The notes beneath the pieces were generated by a model that did not search any database, was not told where the DNA came from, and saw only the letters and a list, made by a program, of their open reading frames with translations. From NCBI RefSeq assembly GCF_008312835.1, contig NZ_VSKS01000004.1, forward strand, positions 124,001 through 188,000: a stretch of 64,000 bases of DNA. The letters run 5' to 3'. Numbering within the stretch: the first letter of the stretch is position 1; each line of letters begins with the position of its first letter. This DNA is from Streptomyces marokkonensis. GTDB taxonomy: Bacteria > Actinomycetota > Actinomycetes > Streptomycetales > Streptomycetaceae. Shown here piece by piece: positions 51,690 through 61,375 of the stretch. The position numbers and the translations under genes are program-made.

Positions 51690-54600
51690 GTGACACCGCA
51701 ACGGGGATGGGCACGGCGACTGGCCGCATACGCGTGGCGTCATCCCAGGGACGTCGTCCTCGCGCTGGGCTCGTCCCTCGGCGGCATGGCCGTCATGGCG
51801 CTGGTCCCCCTGATCACCAAGGTGATCATCGACGACGTCATCGGCGACAAGACCAAGGACATGGCCACCTGGGCCGGGCTGCTCGTCGGCGCCGCGCTCG
51901 TCGTCTACGTCCTCACCTACGTCCGCCGCTACTACGGCGGCCGGCTCGCCCTCGACGTCCAGCACGACCTGCGGACCGAGATGTACGGGACGATCACCCG
52001 CCTCGACGGCAGACGTCAGGACGAGCTGTCCACCGGGCAGGTCGTCGGACGCGCCACCAGCGACCTCCAGCTCATCCAGGGCCTGCTCTTCATGCTGCCG
52101 ATGACCATCGGCAACCTCCTGCTGTTCCTGATCTCCCTGGTGATCATGGCGTGGCTGTCCCTGCCGCTCACCGTCGTCGCCCTCGCCGTCGCCCCCGCCC
52201 TGTGGTGGATCGCCACGCGCAGCCGCACCCGGCTGCACCCGTCCACCTGGTACGCGCAGGCGCAGGCGGGAGCGGTCGCCGGGGTCGTCGACGGAGCGGT
52301 CAGCGGCGTCCGCGTGGTCAAGGGCTTCGGGCAGGAGGAGCAGGAGACCGGCAAGCTGCGGGAGGTCGGACGGCGGCTGTACGCCGGGCGGCTGCGCACC
52401 GTCCGGCTGAACTCCCGGTACACCCCGGCGCTCCAGGCCGTCCCCGCCCTCGGCCAGGTGGCGATGCTCGCGCTCGGCGGCTGGCTCGCGGTGGGCGGGC
52501 ACATCACGCTGGGCACGTTCGTCGCCTTCTCCACCTACCTCGCCCAGCTCGTCGGCCCGGTCCGGATGCTCGCCGTGGTCCTCACCGTCGGCCAGCAGGC
52601 CCGCGCCGGCACCGAGCGCGTCCTGGAGCTGATCGACACCGAGCCGTCCCTGACCGACGGCGCCAAGGAACTGCCCGCCGACGCCCCGGCGACCGTCGAG
52701 TTCGACGACGTCTCCTTCGGCTACGACCCCGGCCGGCCGGTCCTCGACGGTCTCTCCTTCGAGATCCGCCCCGGTGAGACCCTCGCCGTCGTCGGCGCCT
52801 CGGGCTCCGGCAAGTCCACCGTCTCCCTCCTCCTGCCGCGCTTCTACGACGTCACCCGCGGTGCCGTGCTCGTCGGCGGCCACGACGTGCGGGAGCTGAC
52901 CACCGAGTCCCTGCGCGCCGCGATCGGACTGGTCCCTGAGGACTCCTTCCTCTTCTCCGACACCGTGCGCGACAACATCGCGTACGGCCGCCCGGACGCC
53001 ACCGACGAGCAGATCGCCGCCGCCGCCCGCGCGGCCCAGGCGGACCGGTTCATCGGCGAGCTGCCCGACGGCTACGACACCACCGTCGGCGAGCACGGCC
53101 TGACCCTCTCCGGCGGCCAGCGCCAGCGCGTCGCCCTGGCCCGCGCGATCCTCACCGACCCGCGCCTGCTGGTCCTGGACGACGCCACCTCCGCCGTGGA
53201 CGCCCGCGTCGAGCACGAGATCCACGAGGCGCTCAAGAGCGTCATGCGGGGCCGTACGACGCTGCTCATCGCCCACCGCCGCTCCACCCTCAACCTCGCC
53301 GACCGCATCGCCGTCCTCGACGGCGGCCGGCTCGCCGACATCGGCACCCACGACGAGCTCCAGCGCCGCTCCGCCCTCTACCGCCGGCTGCTCACCGACC
53401 CCGACGAGCTGGGCGCCGTCTCCCCGGGCCACACCCCGCCCGCCTCGCCGCAGGAGGAGGACACCTCCGTCCGCGAGGAACTGGACGCCGAGTTCGACGC
53501 CGAGCGCGGGGTCACCCCACGGCTGTGGACCGGGGACCGCGAACCCAGGGACGCCGCCCTGGCCGGCACCCCGGCCACCCCGGAACTCCTCGCCCAGGTG
53601 GACGCCCTGCCCCCGGCGGACGACGTCCCCGACATCGACGAGGCCCGCGCCGTCCGCCCGGAGGACTCCTACGGCCTGCGCCGTCTCCTGCGCGGCTTCG
53701 GAGCGCCCCTCCTCATCAGCCTCGGCCTGGTCGCGGTGGACGCCGGCATGGGCCTGCTGCTGCCGGTGATGATCCGGCACGGCATCGACCAGGGCGTCAC
53801 CCAGGCCGCCCTCGGCGCGGTCTGGGCGGCCTCCCTGCTGGGCCTGCTCACCGTGATCGCCCAGTGGGCGGCGCAGACCGGCGAGATCCGGATGACCGGA
53901 CGCACCGGCGAACGGGTTCTGTACGCGCTGCGGTTGAAGATCTTCGCCCAGCTCCAGCGGCTCGGCCTCGACTACTACGAGCGCGAGCTGACCGGCCGGA
54001 TCATGACCCGGATGACGACGGACGTCGACGCGCTCTCCACGTTCCTGCAGACCGGCCTGGTCACGGCGTTCGTCTCGGTGGTCACCTTCTTCGGCATCAT
54101 GGTGGCCCTGCTGGTGATCGACCTCGGGCTCGCGCTCGTCGTCTTCGCCACCCTGCCCCCGCTGATCCTCGCCACGTACTTCTTCCGCCGGGCCAGCGTG
54201 AAGGCGTACGAACTGGCCCGTGAGCGGGTGTCGGCGGTCAACGCCGACCTGCAGGAGTCGGTGGCGGGGCTGCGCGTCGTGCAGGCGTTCCGCCGCGAGC
54301 GGGACGGCGGACGCCGGTTCGCCGACCGCAGCGCGAGCTACCGCAGCGCACGCATCAGGGGCCAGTGGCTGATCTCGGTGTACTTCCCGTTCGTGCAGTT
54401 CCTGTCCTCGATCGCGGCCGTGGCGGTGCTGGTCGTGGGCGGCGGCCGGGTCGACGACGGGACGCTGGCGATCGGCTCGCTGGTGGCGTACCTCCTCTAC
54501 ATCGACCTGTTCTTCGCGCCCGTGCAGCAGCTCTCCCAGGTCTTCGACGGCTACCAGCAGGCGTCCGTCTCGCTGGGCCGCATCCAGGAGCTGCTGCGGG

Positions 54601-55397
54601 AGCCGGCCTCCACCCGGGTCCCGGAGAAGCCCCTCCCCGTCACCTCCCTGCGCGGCGAGATCGCCTTCGAGGACGTCCACTTCGCGTACGGCGACGGCGA
54701 GGAGGCCCTGGAGGGCATCGACCTCACCGTCCCCGCCGGTCAGACAGTCGCCTTCGTCGGCGAGACCGGCGCGGGGAAGTCCACCCTGGTCAAGCTGGTC
54801 GCCCGGTTCTACGACCCGACGGGCGGGCGGGTCACCGCCGACGGCACGGACCTGCGGGACCTGGACCTCACCGCCTACCGGCACCGGCTCGGGGTCGTAC
54901 CGCAGGAGGCGTACCTCTTCCCGGGCACGGTCCGCGACGCCATCGCCTACGGCCGCCCGGACGCCACCGACGCCGAGGTGGAGGCGGCGGCCCGCGCGGT
55001 CGGCGCGCACGAGATGATCGCCACGCTGGACGGCGGCTACCTCCACGAGGTCGCCGAGCGCGGCCGCAACCTGTCCGCCGGACAGCGCCAGCTGATCGCG
55101 CTGGCCCGCGCCGAACTCGTCGACCCCGACGTGCTGTTGCTCGACGAGGCCACGGCCGCGCTGGACCTGGCCACCGAGGCACAGGTCAACCGGGCGACGG
55201 ACCGTCTGACGGGACGCCGTACGACCCTGGTGGTGGCCCACCGCCTCACCACCGCCGCCCGCGCGGACCGGGTGATCGTCATGGACCACGGCCGGATCGT
55301 GGAGGACGGCACGCACGAGGAACTGCTGCGGCTCGGCGGCACGTACGCCGCGTTGTGGCGGACGTTCGTCGGCGAGGACGTGCCCGCACCGGCGTGA
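51690..55397 (+). CDS. ABC exporter, two half-transporters fused in one chain
   Basis: A 1235-residue ABC exporter with the order TMD-NBD-TMD-NBD, each half with about six membrane helices. NBD1 has Walker A at 369-377 (GASGSGKST), LSGGQ and Walker B D497-D498 (LLVLDDATSAVD). NBD2 has Walker A from 1024 (GETGAGKST), LSAGQ and Walker B D1152-E1153 (LLLDEATAALD). NBD1 therefore lacks the catalytic glutamate, so only one ATP site is expected to be fully active, as in heterodimeric exporters. A ~110-residue acidic/Pro-rich linker joins the halves. GTG 51690 follows GGAGGG (51677-51682). Substrate unknown; multidrug or peptide/lipid export are possibilities. Confidence 0.93.
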   Translation: MTPQRGWARRLAAYAWRHPRDVVLALGSSLGGMAVMALVPLITKVIIDDVIGDKTKDMATWAGLLVGAALVVYVLTYVRRYYGGRLALDVQHDLRTEMYGTITRLDGRRQDELSTGQVVGRATSDLQLIQGLLFMLPMTIGNLLLFLISLVIMAWLSLPLTVVALAVAPALWWIATRSRTRLHPSTWYAQAQAGAVAGVVDGAVSGVRVVKGFGQEEQETGKLREVGRRLYAGRLRTVRLNSRYTPALQAVPALGQVAMLALGGWLAVGGHITLGTFVAFSTYLAQLVGPVRMLAVVLTVGQQARAGTERVLELIDTEPSLTDGAKELPADAPATVEFDDVSFGYDPGRPVLDGLSFEIRPGETLAVVGASGSGKSTVSLLLPRFYDVTRGAVLVGGHDVRELTTESLRAAIGLVPEDSFLFSDTVRDNIAYGRPDATDEQIAAAARAAQADRFIGELPDGYDTTVGEHGLTLSGGQRQRVALARAILTDPRLLVLDDATSAVDARVEHEIHEALKSVMRGRTTLLIAHRRSTLNLADRIAVLDGGRLADIGTHDELQRRSALYRRLLTDPDELGAVSPGHTPPASPQEEDTSVREELDAEFDAERGVTPRLWTGDREPRDAALAGTPATPELLAQVDALPPADDVPDIDEARAVRPEDSYGLRRLLRGFGAPLLISLGLVAVDAGMGLLLPVMIRHGIDQGVTQAALGAVWAASLLGLLTVIAQWAAQTGEIRMTGRTGERVLYALRLKIFAQLQRLGLDYYERELTGRIMTRMTTDVDALSTFLQTGLVTAFVSVVTFFGIMVALLVIDLGLALVVFATLPPLILATYFFRRASVKAYELARERVSAVNADLQESVAGLRVVQAFRRERDGGRRFADRSASYRSARIRGQWLISVYFPFVQFLSSIAAVAVLVVGGGRVDDGTLAIGSLVAYLLYIDLFFAPVQQLSQVFDGYQQASVSLGRIQELLREPASTRVPEKPLPVTSLRGEIAFEDVHFAYGDGEEALEGIDLTVPAGQTVAFVGETGAGKSTLVKLVARFYDPTGGRVTADGTDLRDLDLTAYRHRLGVVPQEAYLFPGTVRDAIAYGRPDATDAEVEAAARAVGAHEMIATLDGGYLHEVAERGRNLSAGQRQLIALARAELVDPDVLLLDEATAALDLATEAQVNRATDRLTGRRTTLVVAHRLTTAARADRVIVMDHGRIVEDGTHEELLRLGGTYAALWRTFVGEDVPAPA

Positions 55398-55515
55398 GGG
55401 GGCGGCCCCCGGGCCGGGGGCCCTCCGTGGCCCCCGCGCAACCATCCGGCATACGTCATGCGTCCGTACACGCGTACGCCGCCTGGCGCGGCAGGTGCGG
55501 TACGGGAGGACGACT

Positions 55516-55902
55516 GTGGGCAGTGGAGCGATACGCCGGCGACTCGCGCTGGGCCTTGCGGTGCTGACCGCCTCGGGACTGCTCGCCGTCGCCGCGCCGG
55601 CCGAGGCGCAGGCGGCCGCGCACTGCCCGGGGCGCAAGGTGCGCACCCTGCCGTTCTCCACGGGGTCGGTGGTCGTCTACAAGCGCGGCGGCTACGTCTG
55701 TTCCGTCACGCTCGCCAAGAAGCCGGGCGTCAAGCGGAAGATGTCGGTGAGCGTGCGGGCGCGCGGTGGGCGGCCGGTGGTCGACGAGGGGCGCTACCGG
55801 CACCACGCGGGGCCGGTGACCGTGCACGCCGGCCGCCGCTGCGTGTGGGTCAAGGGCAGGGTCGGCTCAGGGTCCGTCAGCTCCGGCTGGATCCTGTGCT
55901 GA
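55516..55902 (+). CDS. Small secreted protein of unknown function
   Basis: A 128-residue exported protein. The signal peptide (RRRLALGLAVLTASGLLAVAAPAEAQA, about 6-32) is followed by a compact ~95-residue basic domain with four cysteines (HCPG, YVCSV, RRCVW and the C-terminal ILC) that could form two disulfides. The GTG 55516 follows GGGAGGA. No family is recognised. The basic charge suggests binding to the cell wall or to an acidic polymer. Confidence 0.8.
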   Translation: MGSGAIRRRLALGLAVLTASGLLAVAAPAEAQAAAHCPGRKVRTLPFSTGSVVVYKRGGYVCSVTLAKKPGVKRKMSVSVRARGGRPVVDEGRYRHHAGPVTVHAGRRCVWVKGRVGSGSVSSGWILC

Positions 55903-55998
55903 GCCGTCGGTGACCGAGGGTTATCCCTATGTCCCCTGGTGCTGTGGGGAGTTGGTCGAGTAGCTTCCGGCGCACATCTGTCTCACAGGGGAGTGCGC

Positions 55999-57432
55999 AT
56001 GCGCAAGGCGCTCAGATGGCTGCTGGCGCTCACGGTGCTCATAGGCACACTGAGTACGGCCGGGGCGGCCACCGCCGCCGAGCCGGAGGCCACCGGCAGC
56101 ACTGACATCAAGGAGAGACTGCTCTCCGTACCGGGCATGAGCCTGATCGAGGAGAAGCCGTACACCGGGTACCGGTTCTTCGTCCTCAACTACACCCAGC
56201 CGGTCGACCACCGCAGGCCCTCCGCGGGCACGTTCCAGCAGCGGATCACCGTGCTGCACAAGGACACCGCGCGGCCGACCGTCTTCTACACCAGCGGCTA
56301 CAGCGTCTCCACGACGCCCCGCCGCGCCGAGCCGACCCAGATCGTGGACGGCAACCAGGTCTCCATGGAGTACCGCTTCTTCACCCCGTCGCGGCCCGAG
56401 CCCGCCGACTGGTCGAAGCTGGACATCTGGCAGGCCGCCAGCGACCAGCACCGCATCTTCAAGGCGCTGAAGGGGATCTACTCCGAGAACTGGATCTCCA
56501 CGGGCGGTTCCAAGGGCGGTATGACCGCCACCTACTACGAGCGCTTCTACCCGCGTGACATGGACGGTGTGGTCGCCTACGTCGCCCCCAACGACGTGGT
56601 GAACAGGGAGGACTCGGCCTACGACCGCTTCTTCGCGGGCGTCGGCACCAAGGAGTGCCGCGACCGGCTGAACGCGGTCCAGCGCGAGGCGCTGGTGCGC
56701 CGGGAGCCGCTGAAGGAGAAGTACGAGGCGGCCGCCGCCGAGAACGGCTACACCTTCACCACCATCGGCAGCCTGGACCGGGCCTACGAGGCCGTCGTCC
56801 TCGACTACGTGTGGGGCTTCTGGCAGTACAGCACCCTCGCGGACTGCGCGGACATCCCGGCGGACGCCAGGAACGCCACCGACGACGAGATCTGGACCTC
56901 GATCGACACGATCTCCGGCTTCGGGTTCTACACGGACCAGGGCCTCAGCCCCTACACGCCGTACTACTACCAGGCCGGTACGCAGCTGGGCGCGCCGACC
57001 ATCCGGTTCCCGCACATCGAGAAGAAGTACATCCGCTACGGCTACCAGCCGCCGCGCAACTTCGTGCCCCGCTCGATCGACATGGAGTTCGAGCCGTGGG
57101 TGATGCGCAGTGTCGACACCTGGGTCCGCGACAACGCCCGCCACATGCTGTTCGTGTACGGCGAGAACGACCCGTGGGGTGCCGAGCCGTTCCGCCTGGG
57201 ACGCGGCGCGCGTGACTCCTACGTCCTCACCGCGCCCGGCATGAACCACGGCGCGAACGTGGCCGGTCTGGTCGCCGAGGAGAAGGCGTTCGCCACGGCC
57301 CGCATCCTCGACTGGGCGGACGTCGCCCCGAGCGCGGTCCAGGAGAACCCGGCGGCGGCGAAGCCGCTGGCGAAGTTCGACGCGAAGCTCGACAAGCGGG
57401 ACGTCGAGAAGCAGCGCACGCTGCGACCGTAG
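55999..57432 (+). CDS. Secreted S37-type tripeptidyl/prolyl aminopeptidase
   Basis: Exported serine peptidase of 477 residues of the PS-10 (S37) family typical of streptomycetes. The signal peptide is MRKALRWLLALTVLIGTLSTAGAATA. The nucleophile is the Ser in STGGSKGGMTATYY, acidic and His residues follow in FVYGENDPWGAEPF and APGMNHGANV, and HKDTARPTVFYTSGY is the oxyanion-side strand. It trims short peptides outside the cell. AGGGGAG precedes the ATG. It is convergent with the lipoprotein gene only 13 bp away, with no separate terminator visible. Confidence 0.92.
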   Translation: MRKALRWLLALTVLIGTLSTAGAATAAEPEATGSTDIKERLLSVPGMSLIEEKPYTGYRFFVLNYTQPVDHRRPSAGTFQQRITVLHKDTARPTVFYTSGYSVSTTPRRAEPTQIVDGNQVSMEYRFFTPSRPEPADWSKLDIWQAASDQHRIFKALKGIYSENWISTGGSKGGMTATYYERFYPRDMDGVVAYVAPNDVVNREDSAYDRFFAGVGTKECRDRLNAVQREALVRREPLKEKYEAAAAENGYTFTTIGSLDRAYEAVVLDYVWGFWQYSTLADCADIPADARNATDDEIWTSIDTISGFGFYTDQGLSPYTPYYYQAGTQLGAPTIRFPHIEKKYIRYGYQPPRNFVPRSIDMEFEPWVMRSVDTWVRDNARHMLFVYGENDPWGAEPFRLGRGARDSYVLTAPGMNHGANVAGLVAEEKAFATARILDWADVAPSAVQENPAAAKPLAKFDAKLDKRDVEKQRTLRP

Positions 57433-57445
57433 GGCCGGGGCGGGA

Positions 57446-58096
57446 CTACACCGGGCGGGCGCAGCCCACCGGTGCGGTCCCGCCGAGCCGTACGTACAGG
57501 GCCGTGGACGCCGGGCACTCGGACCGGGCGTCCACGGCCTTCGTCACCTTGAACTCCGGCTCGCGCCGGCCGCTGCCGTCGCAGGCCGTCTCGCGGACCT
57601 TGCCGTCGCCGAGGTCGTAGACGCAGTCGCCGACGATGGTGCGCGGCCCGCCCCCGCCGCCCGGGTCCCCGGGGTGCGGCGGCTGGAGGTGGCGCATGCA
57701 GGCGTAGCCGCGCGGCACCGCCCCGTCGCCGTCCTCGTCGGCGGAGGGGCGCTGCTCGCTGATGTGCAGCACGAAGTCCGTGGTCGCCGGGCAGCGCGGC
57801 CCGTCGCGCGCCGTCCCGTCGTGGCGTGCGACCACCCGGGCCGCCGCGCGTTCACCGGCGCAGGACACCTCGGTGAAGCTGGTGCGGCCGAAGGAGCTGC
57901 ACTCGTCGACCGCGAGGAACACCGCCCCGTACCCGGACGGCCGGGCCGGCGCCGGCGACACCGCGGCCGCCTGCCCGTCCGGCCGGTCCCCTCCGGTACC
58001 GCCGCCCGGCCCGCTCTGACAGCCGGTGAGCAGCGCCGCGCACACCGCCGCGAACGCGGCCGGCGACCGCCACCTGTTTCCCACGTGCATCGTCAT
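57446..58096 (-). CDS. Lipoprotein with internal duplicated domain
   Basis: A 216-residue lipoprotein: signal core AAFAAVCAALL, lipobox LTGC, then a Gly/Pro/Ser tether (to about 55). Two similar ~60-residue repeats follow. The first runs from about ECSSFGRTSFTEVSCAGERA to DGPRCPATTDFVLHI and the second from DCVYDLGDGKVRETACDGSG to ARSECPASTALYVRL. Both share spaced cysteines (C-x~12-C-x~20-CPA). Streptomyces have many such Cys-paired lipoproteins of unknown function. The ATG 58096 has a G-run just upstream; ATG 58090 is an alternative. Confidence 0.82.
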   Translation of the reverse strand: MTMHVGNRWRSPAAFAAVCAALLTGCQSGPGGGTGGDRPDGQAAAVSPAPARPSGYGAVFLAVDECSSFGRTSFTEVSCAGERAAARVVARHDGTARDGPRCPATTDFVLHISEQRPSADEDGDGAVPRGYACMRHLQPPHPGDPGGGGGPRTIVGDCVYDLGDGKVRETACDGSGRREPEFKVTKAVDARSECPASTALYVRLGGTAPVGCARPV

Positions 58097-58244
58097 CCCC
58101 CGGACACCCCCGTCCAGCGTGACCCGGTCCGACGGGGCACGCCAGACACCCGGGGTACTTTCACCCCATTGGGGAGGGTGCGCCGGGCGTGTGACGTACG
58201 GGCGCTACGTCCGACGGGGGAGGGGCGGTGCCCGTCCGCGGCGG

Positions 58245-60089
58245 CTAGTACCTCAGCCCGTGCCCGACCGGGTACAGCACCGTCGCCGGGTCGTCGGCCC
58301 GCTGCACCGGCACCGGCAGCGTCCCGCGCGGGTCCACCTTGCCCGCGATGACCCGGGCCGCGGCCCGCAGTTCGACGTCGGTCCAGGAGTACGACGCCAG
58401 GTACGCCCGCACGCCGGGCAGGTGGGCCACGTCGTAGGGGTTGCGGATCGCGACCGCCACGACCGGCTTCCCGGTCGCCAGCAGCTGCTCCACGAGCGTC
58501 TTCTGGCTGCTGGAGGCGCTGACGTTGTACGTCCCGACGACCACCGCGTCCGCCTCCTGGGCCGCCGCCACCGCCTTGGCGACGGTCGCGGAGGACGGTG
58601 CCGTGCCGGTGGACAGGGCGGTGGCCGTGAAGCCCAGCTCGGTCAGGGCGCCGGCGAGCACCCCGGTCGGCGGTCCCGTCGTACCGGACGGGGAGGCCGG
58701 GTCGGCGCCGACCACCAGCAGCTTGGGCCGGCTGCGCCGGGACAGCGGCAGCAGTCCGCCCTCGTTGACCAGCAGGGTGGTGGTGCGCTCGGCGATCCGG
58801 TCGGCGCCGGCCAGGTGCGCACGGGTGCCGACGGTGCGGTCGACGCCGGCGTGGGAGACGTACGGGTCCGTGAACAGGCCCAGTCGCGCCTTCAGGCGCA
58901 GCACCCGCAGGATCGACTCGTCGAGCCGGTCCTCGGTCAGCTCGCCGTCCCGCACCGCCCGCAGAACGGCGTTCCAGGCGACGTCCAGGGAGGGCGGGTT
59001 GAGCAGCTGGTCCACGCCCGCCTTGAGGGCCAGCACGGGCACCCGGTCGTCGCCGTACTTCGTGCGGACGCCCTCCATGCCGAGGGAGTCGGTGACGACC
59101 ACGCCGTCGTAGCCGAGTTCCTCCCGGAGGATGCCGGTGAGGATGGGGCGGGAGAGGGTGGCGGGGTCCTCGGAGCCGTCGAGGGCCGGGACGACGATGT
59201 GCGCGGTCATGATCGAGTCGATGCCCGCGGCGATCGCCGCACGGAACGGCGGCGCGTCGAGCCGCTCCCACTCCTCGCGGGTGTGGTGGATGTACGGCAG
59301 CTTGGCGTGGCTGTCGTCGACCGTGTCGCCGTGTCCAGGGAAGTGCTTGGCCGTCGCCGCGACGTGCGACGACTCGTAGCCCTTGACCTCCGCGGCGACG
59401 AGAGAGGCGACGGCCTCCGGGTCGGCGCCGAAGGAGCGGACGCCGATGACGGGGTTGGCCGGGTTGACGTTGACGTCGGCCACCGGGGAGTAGTTCTGGC
59501 GGATGCCCAGGGCGCGCAGTTCGCGGCCCGCGATCCGGCCGAGACTGCGGGCGTCGGAGCGGGAGCCGCCCGCGCCGATGGCCATCGCCCCCGGGAACAG
59601 GGTCGCGGGCTCGCCCACGCGGGCCACGATGCCGTGCTCCTGGTCGGTGGAGATGAGCACGGGCAGCCCGCGCGGCAGGCCCAGGGAGGCCTTCTGGATG
59701 CCGTTGGACAGGTCCGCGATCTGGTGCGGGGCACGGGTGTTGTGCGCCCAGGCGAAGTAGATGATGCCGCCGACCCGGTACTTGGCGAGCAGTTCGGCGG
59801 CCGTGCGGACGCCGATCTCCTTGAGGTTGGCGTCGATGTCGGCCTGGTCCGGGTCGGTGGCGGAGTGGCCGTAGACCCGCATCACGAACAGCTGGCCGAC
59901 CTTCTCCTCCAGGGTCATGCGGGAGATGAGGGCGCGCAGCTTTCTGTCGTCGGGGGCCTGGGGGCCGGCGGCCGCGTGGACGGTCCCGCCGGCCGCCAGC
60001 GCGGTGGTGACGCCCGCCGTCGCGGCGATGACGGCGCGTCTGGACGGACGTGCGGTGCTTCCCGTGCTTCCGGTGCTGCTGTCGGGCAC
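58245..60089 (-). CDS. Secreted GH3 beta-N-acetylglucosaminidase (NagZ-type)
   Basis: Exported GH3 enzyme of 614 residues. The twin-arginine signal (PSRRAVIAATAGVTTALAAGG, about 15-36) predicts Tat export. The GH3 N domain carries the NagZ hallmark KHFPGHGDT (248-256) with His260 of DDSH as acid/base, and the nucleophile D334 in TDSLGMEG. A C-terminal GH3 domain is also present. It probably cleaves GlcNAc from chitin oligomers or muropeptides. GTG 60089 is used because AAAGGAG precedes it and the Tat signal begins there. A good sigma-HrdB-type promoter lies 81-109 bp upstream, and its place beside the LysR gene suggests separate control. Confidence 0.92.
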   Translation of the reverse strand: MPDSSTGSTGSTARPSRRAVIAATAGVTTALAAGGTVHAAAGPQAPDDRKLRALISRMTLEEKVGQLFVMRVYGHSATDPDQADIDANLKEIGVRTAAELLAKYRVGGIIYFAWAHNTRAPHQIADLSNGIQKASLGLPRGLPVLISTDQEHGIVARVGEPATLFPGAMAIGAGGSRSDARSLGRIAGRELRALGIRQNYSPVADVNVNPANPVIGVRSFGADPEAVASLVAAEVKGYESSHVAATAKHFPGHGDTVDDSHAKLPYIHHTREEWERLDAPPFRAAIAAGIDSIMTAHIVVPALDGSEDPATLSRPILTGILREELGYDGVVVTDSLGMEGVRTKYGDDRVPVLALKAGVDQLLNPPSLDVAWNAVLRAVRDGELTEDRLDESILRVLRLKARLGLFTDPYVSHAGVDRTVGTRAHLAGADRIAERTTTLLVNEGGLLPLSRRSRPKLLVVGADPASPSGTTGPPTGVLAGALTELGFTATALSTGTAPSSATVAKAVAAAQEADAVVVGTYNVSASSSQKTLVEQLLATGKPVVAVAIRNPYDVAHLPGVRAYLASYSWTDVELRAAARVIAGKVDPRGTLPVPVQRADDPATVLYPVGHGLRY

Positions 60090-60443
60090 GTGCGCTCCTT
60101 TGGAAGGTGAATCCGCGGGGGGCCGGGGATCCGCTGAGGACATCCTTGAAGGAAACTGCCAGGGGGTCACCAATATCCGGGAAGTTTCTGCCAGTCAAGG
60201 GAATGCGCAGCGGCCGGGGGAGGGGCCGTCATCGGCGCGCTGGGAGGGGGCGCGCGCCGATGACGGCGTGCTGCCGGCCGCGGCGCGGCGGAGAGGGTGG
60301 GTCGGCGATCGCTGCCGGCAGCGAGGCCGACACCGCACCACAGGGACTCGTCCGGCAACCTGCCCATGGGACGGACCGCGGCGGCGACGGGTTCCCCCGC
60401 CGGCCCGGAATCCCCGAAGTCGGGACCAGGGGGCCCGGCGGGC
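60090..60443. promoter_or_regulatory. Upstream region of GH3 gene and 3' end of LysR gene
   Basis: A 354-bp gap. On the minus strand TTGACT (60198-60193), a 17-bp spacer and TATTGG (60175-60170) form a credible promoter for the GH3 gene. An imperfect inverted repeat, CCTTGA..AAACT with AGTTT..TCAAGG (60144-60200), covers it and may be an operator. Nothing coding is seen in 60210-60443. Confidence 0.5.
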
Positions 60444-61361
60444 TCAGCGGGGCGTGTGCGCCGACACCTCGGGCCAGTGCCCGCGCAGCGTGCGGACGGT
60501 CTCCGCGATCGCCGGGCGGCGGGCCGCGCCGGTGCGCCACAGCGCGTACAGCCGCCGTACGGGCATGGGGTCGAGCGGCACCTCCACCACGCCCGCGGGC
60601 AGCGGGCCGCGCCCCAGCCGGGGGATCAGCGCGATGCCGAGACCGGCCGCGACCAGGGCGACGAGGGTCGGGTTCTCGTCGGCCTGGTGGACGATCTCCG
60701 GCTCGTGCCCGGCCGCGCGCAGGGTGCGCACCAGCCACTCGTGGCAGACCCGACCCGGCGGCTGGCAGATCCACCGCTCACCACCGAGCTCCTCCCGCCG
60801 CACCGCCGTACGTCCCGCGAACGGATGCCCCTCGGGCACCAGCAGGTCGCACAGGTCGTCCCCGATGACCGCCTGCTCCACGCCCGCCGGGGCGGGCAGC
60901 GGCGCGATGTCCCAGTCGTGCGCGATCACGAGGTCGACGGCGCCCTTGGCGACCAGGTCCACGGAGAGATGGGGGTCGATCTCGGTGAGCCGGGTGTCGA
61001 GCGCGGGATGACGGCGGGCCAGGTCGGCCAGCACGGTCGGCATCAGACCGCGCGCCGCCGAGGCGAACGCGGCGATCGCCAGCCGCCCGGCCGGCACCCC
61101 GCGCCGCTCCTCCAGCTCCGTCTCCGCCCGCTCCACGATGACCATCAGCTCCCGGGCGGCGCGCACCAGCTGGTGCGCCTCGTCGGTCAGCCGTACGCCG
61201 CGGCCCTCCCGCTCCAGCAGCACGGTCCGGGTCTCCCGCTCCAGCTTGGCGATCTGCTGGGACACGGCGGACGAGGTGTACCCGAGCGCCACGGCGGCGG
61301 CACCGACGGTGCCGTGGACCGAGACGGCGTGCAGGGCGCGCAGACGCTGGAGGTCGAGCAT
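60444..61361 (-). CDS. LysR-family regulator
   Basis: LysR-type regulator of 305 residues. The winged helix-turn-helix (about 1-60) reads MLDLQRLRALHAVSVHGTVG and AVALGYTSSAVSQQIAKLER, and the periplasmic-binding-like effector domain follows. It is divergent from an EamA transporter gene, the usual pairing in which the regulator controls the exporter and itself. The gap holds a four-unit 18-bp array that is a good candidate binding region. The inducer is unknown. Confidence 0.92.
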   Translation of the reverse strand: MLDLQRLRALHAVSVHGTVGAAAVALGYTSSAVSQQIAKLERETRTVLLEREGRGVRLTDEAHQLVRAARELMVIVERAETELEERRGVPAGRLAIAAFASAARGLMPTVLADLARRHPALDTRLTEIDPHLSVDLVAKGAVDLVIAHDWDIAPLPAPAGVEQAVIGDDLCDLLVPEGHPFAGRTAVRREELGGERWICQPPGRVCHEWLVRTLRAAGHEPEIVHQADENPTLVALVAAGLGIALIPRLGRGPLPAGVVEVPLDPMPVRRLYALWRTGAARRPAIAETVRTLRGHWPEVSAHTPR

Positions 61362-61375
61362 GACGGCGGCTCCCC

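Noticed and set aside
51588-55661. A 1357-codon minus-strand open frame
   Set aside because: It lies antisense to the ABC exporter and is the usual GC-bias shadow, with low-complexity Gly/Arg/Val/Asp-rich translation.
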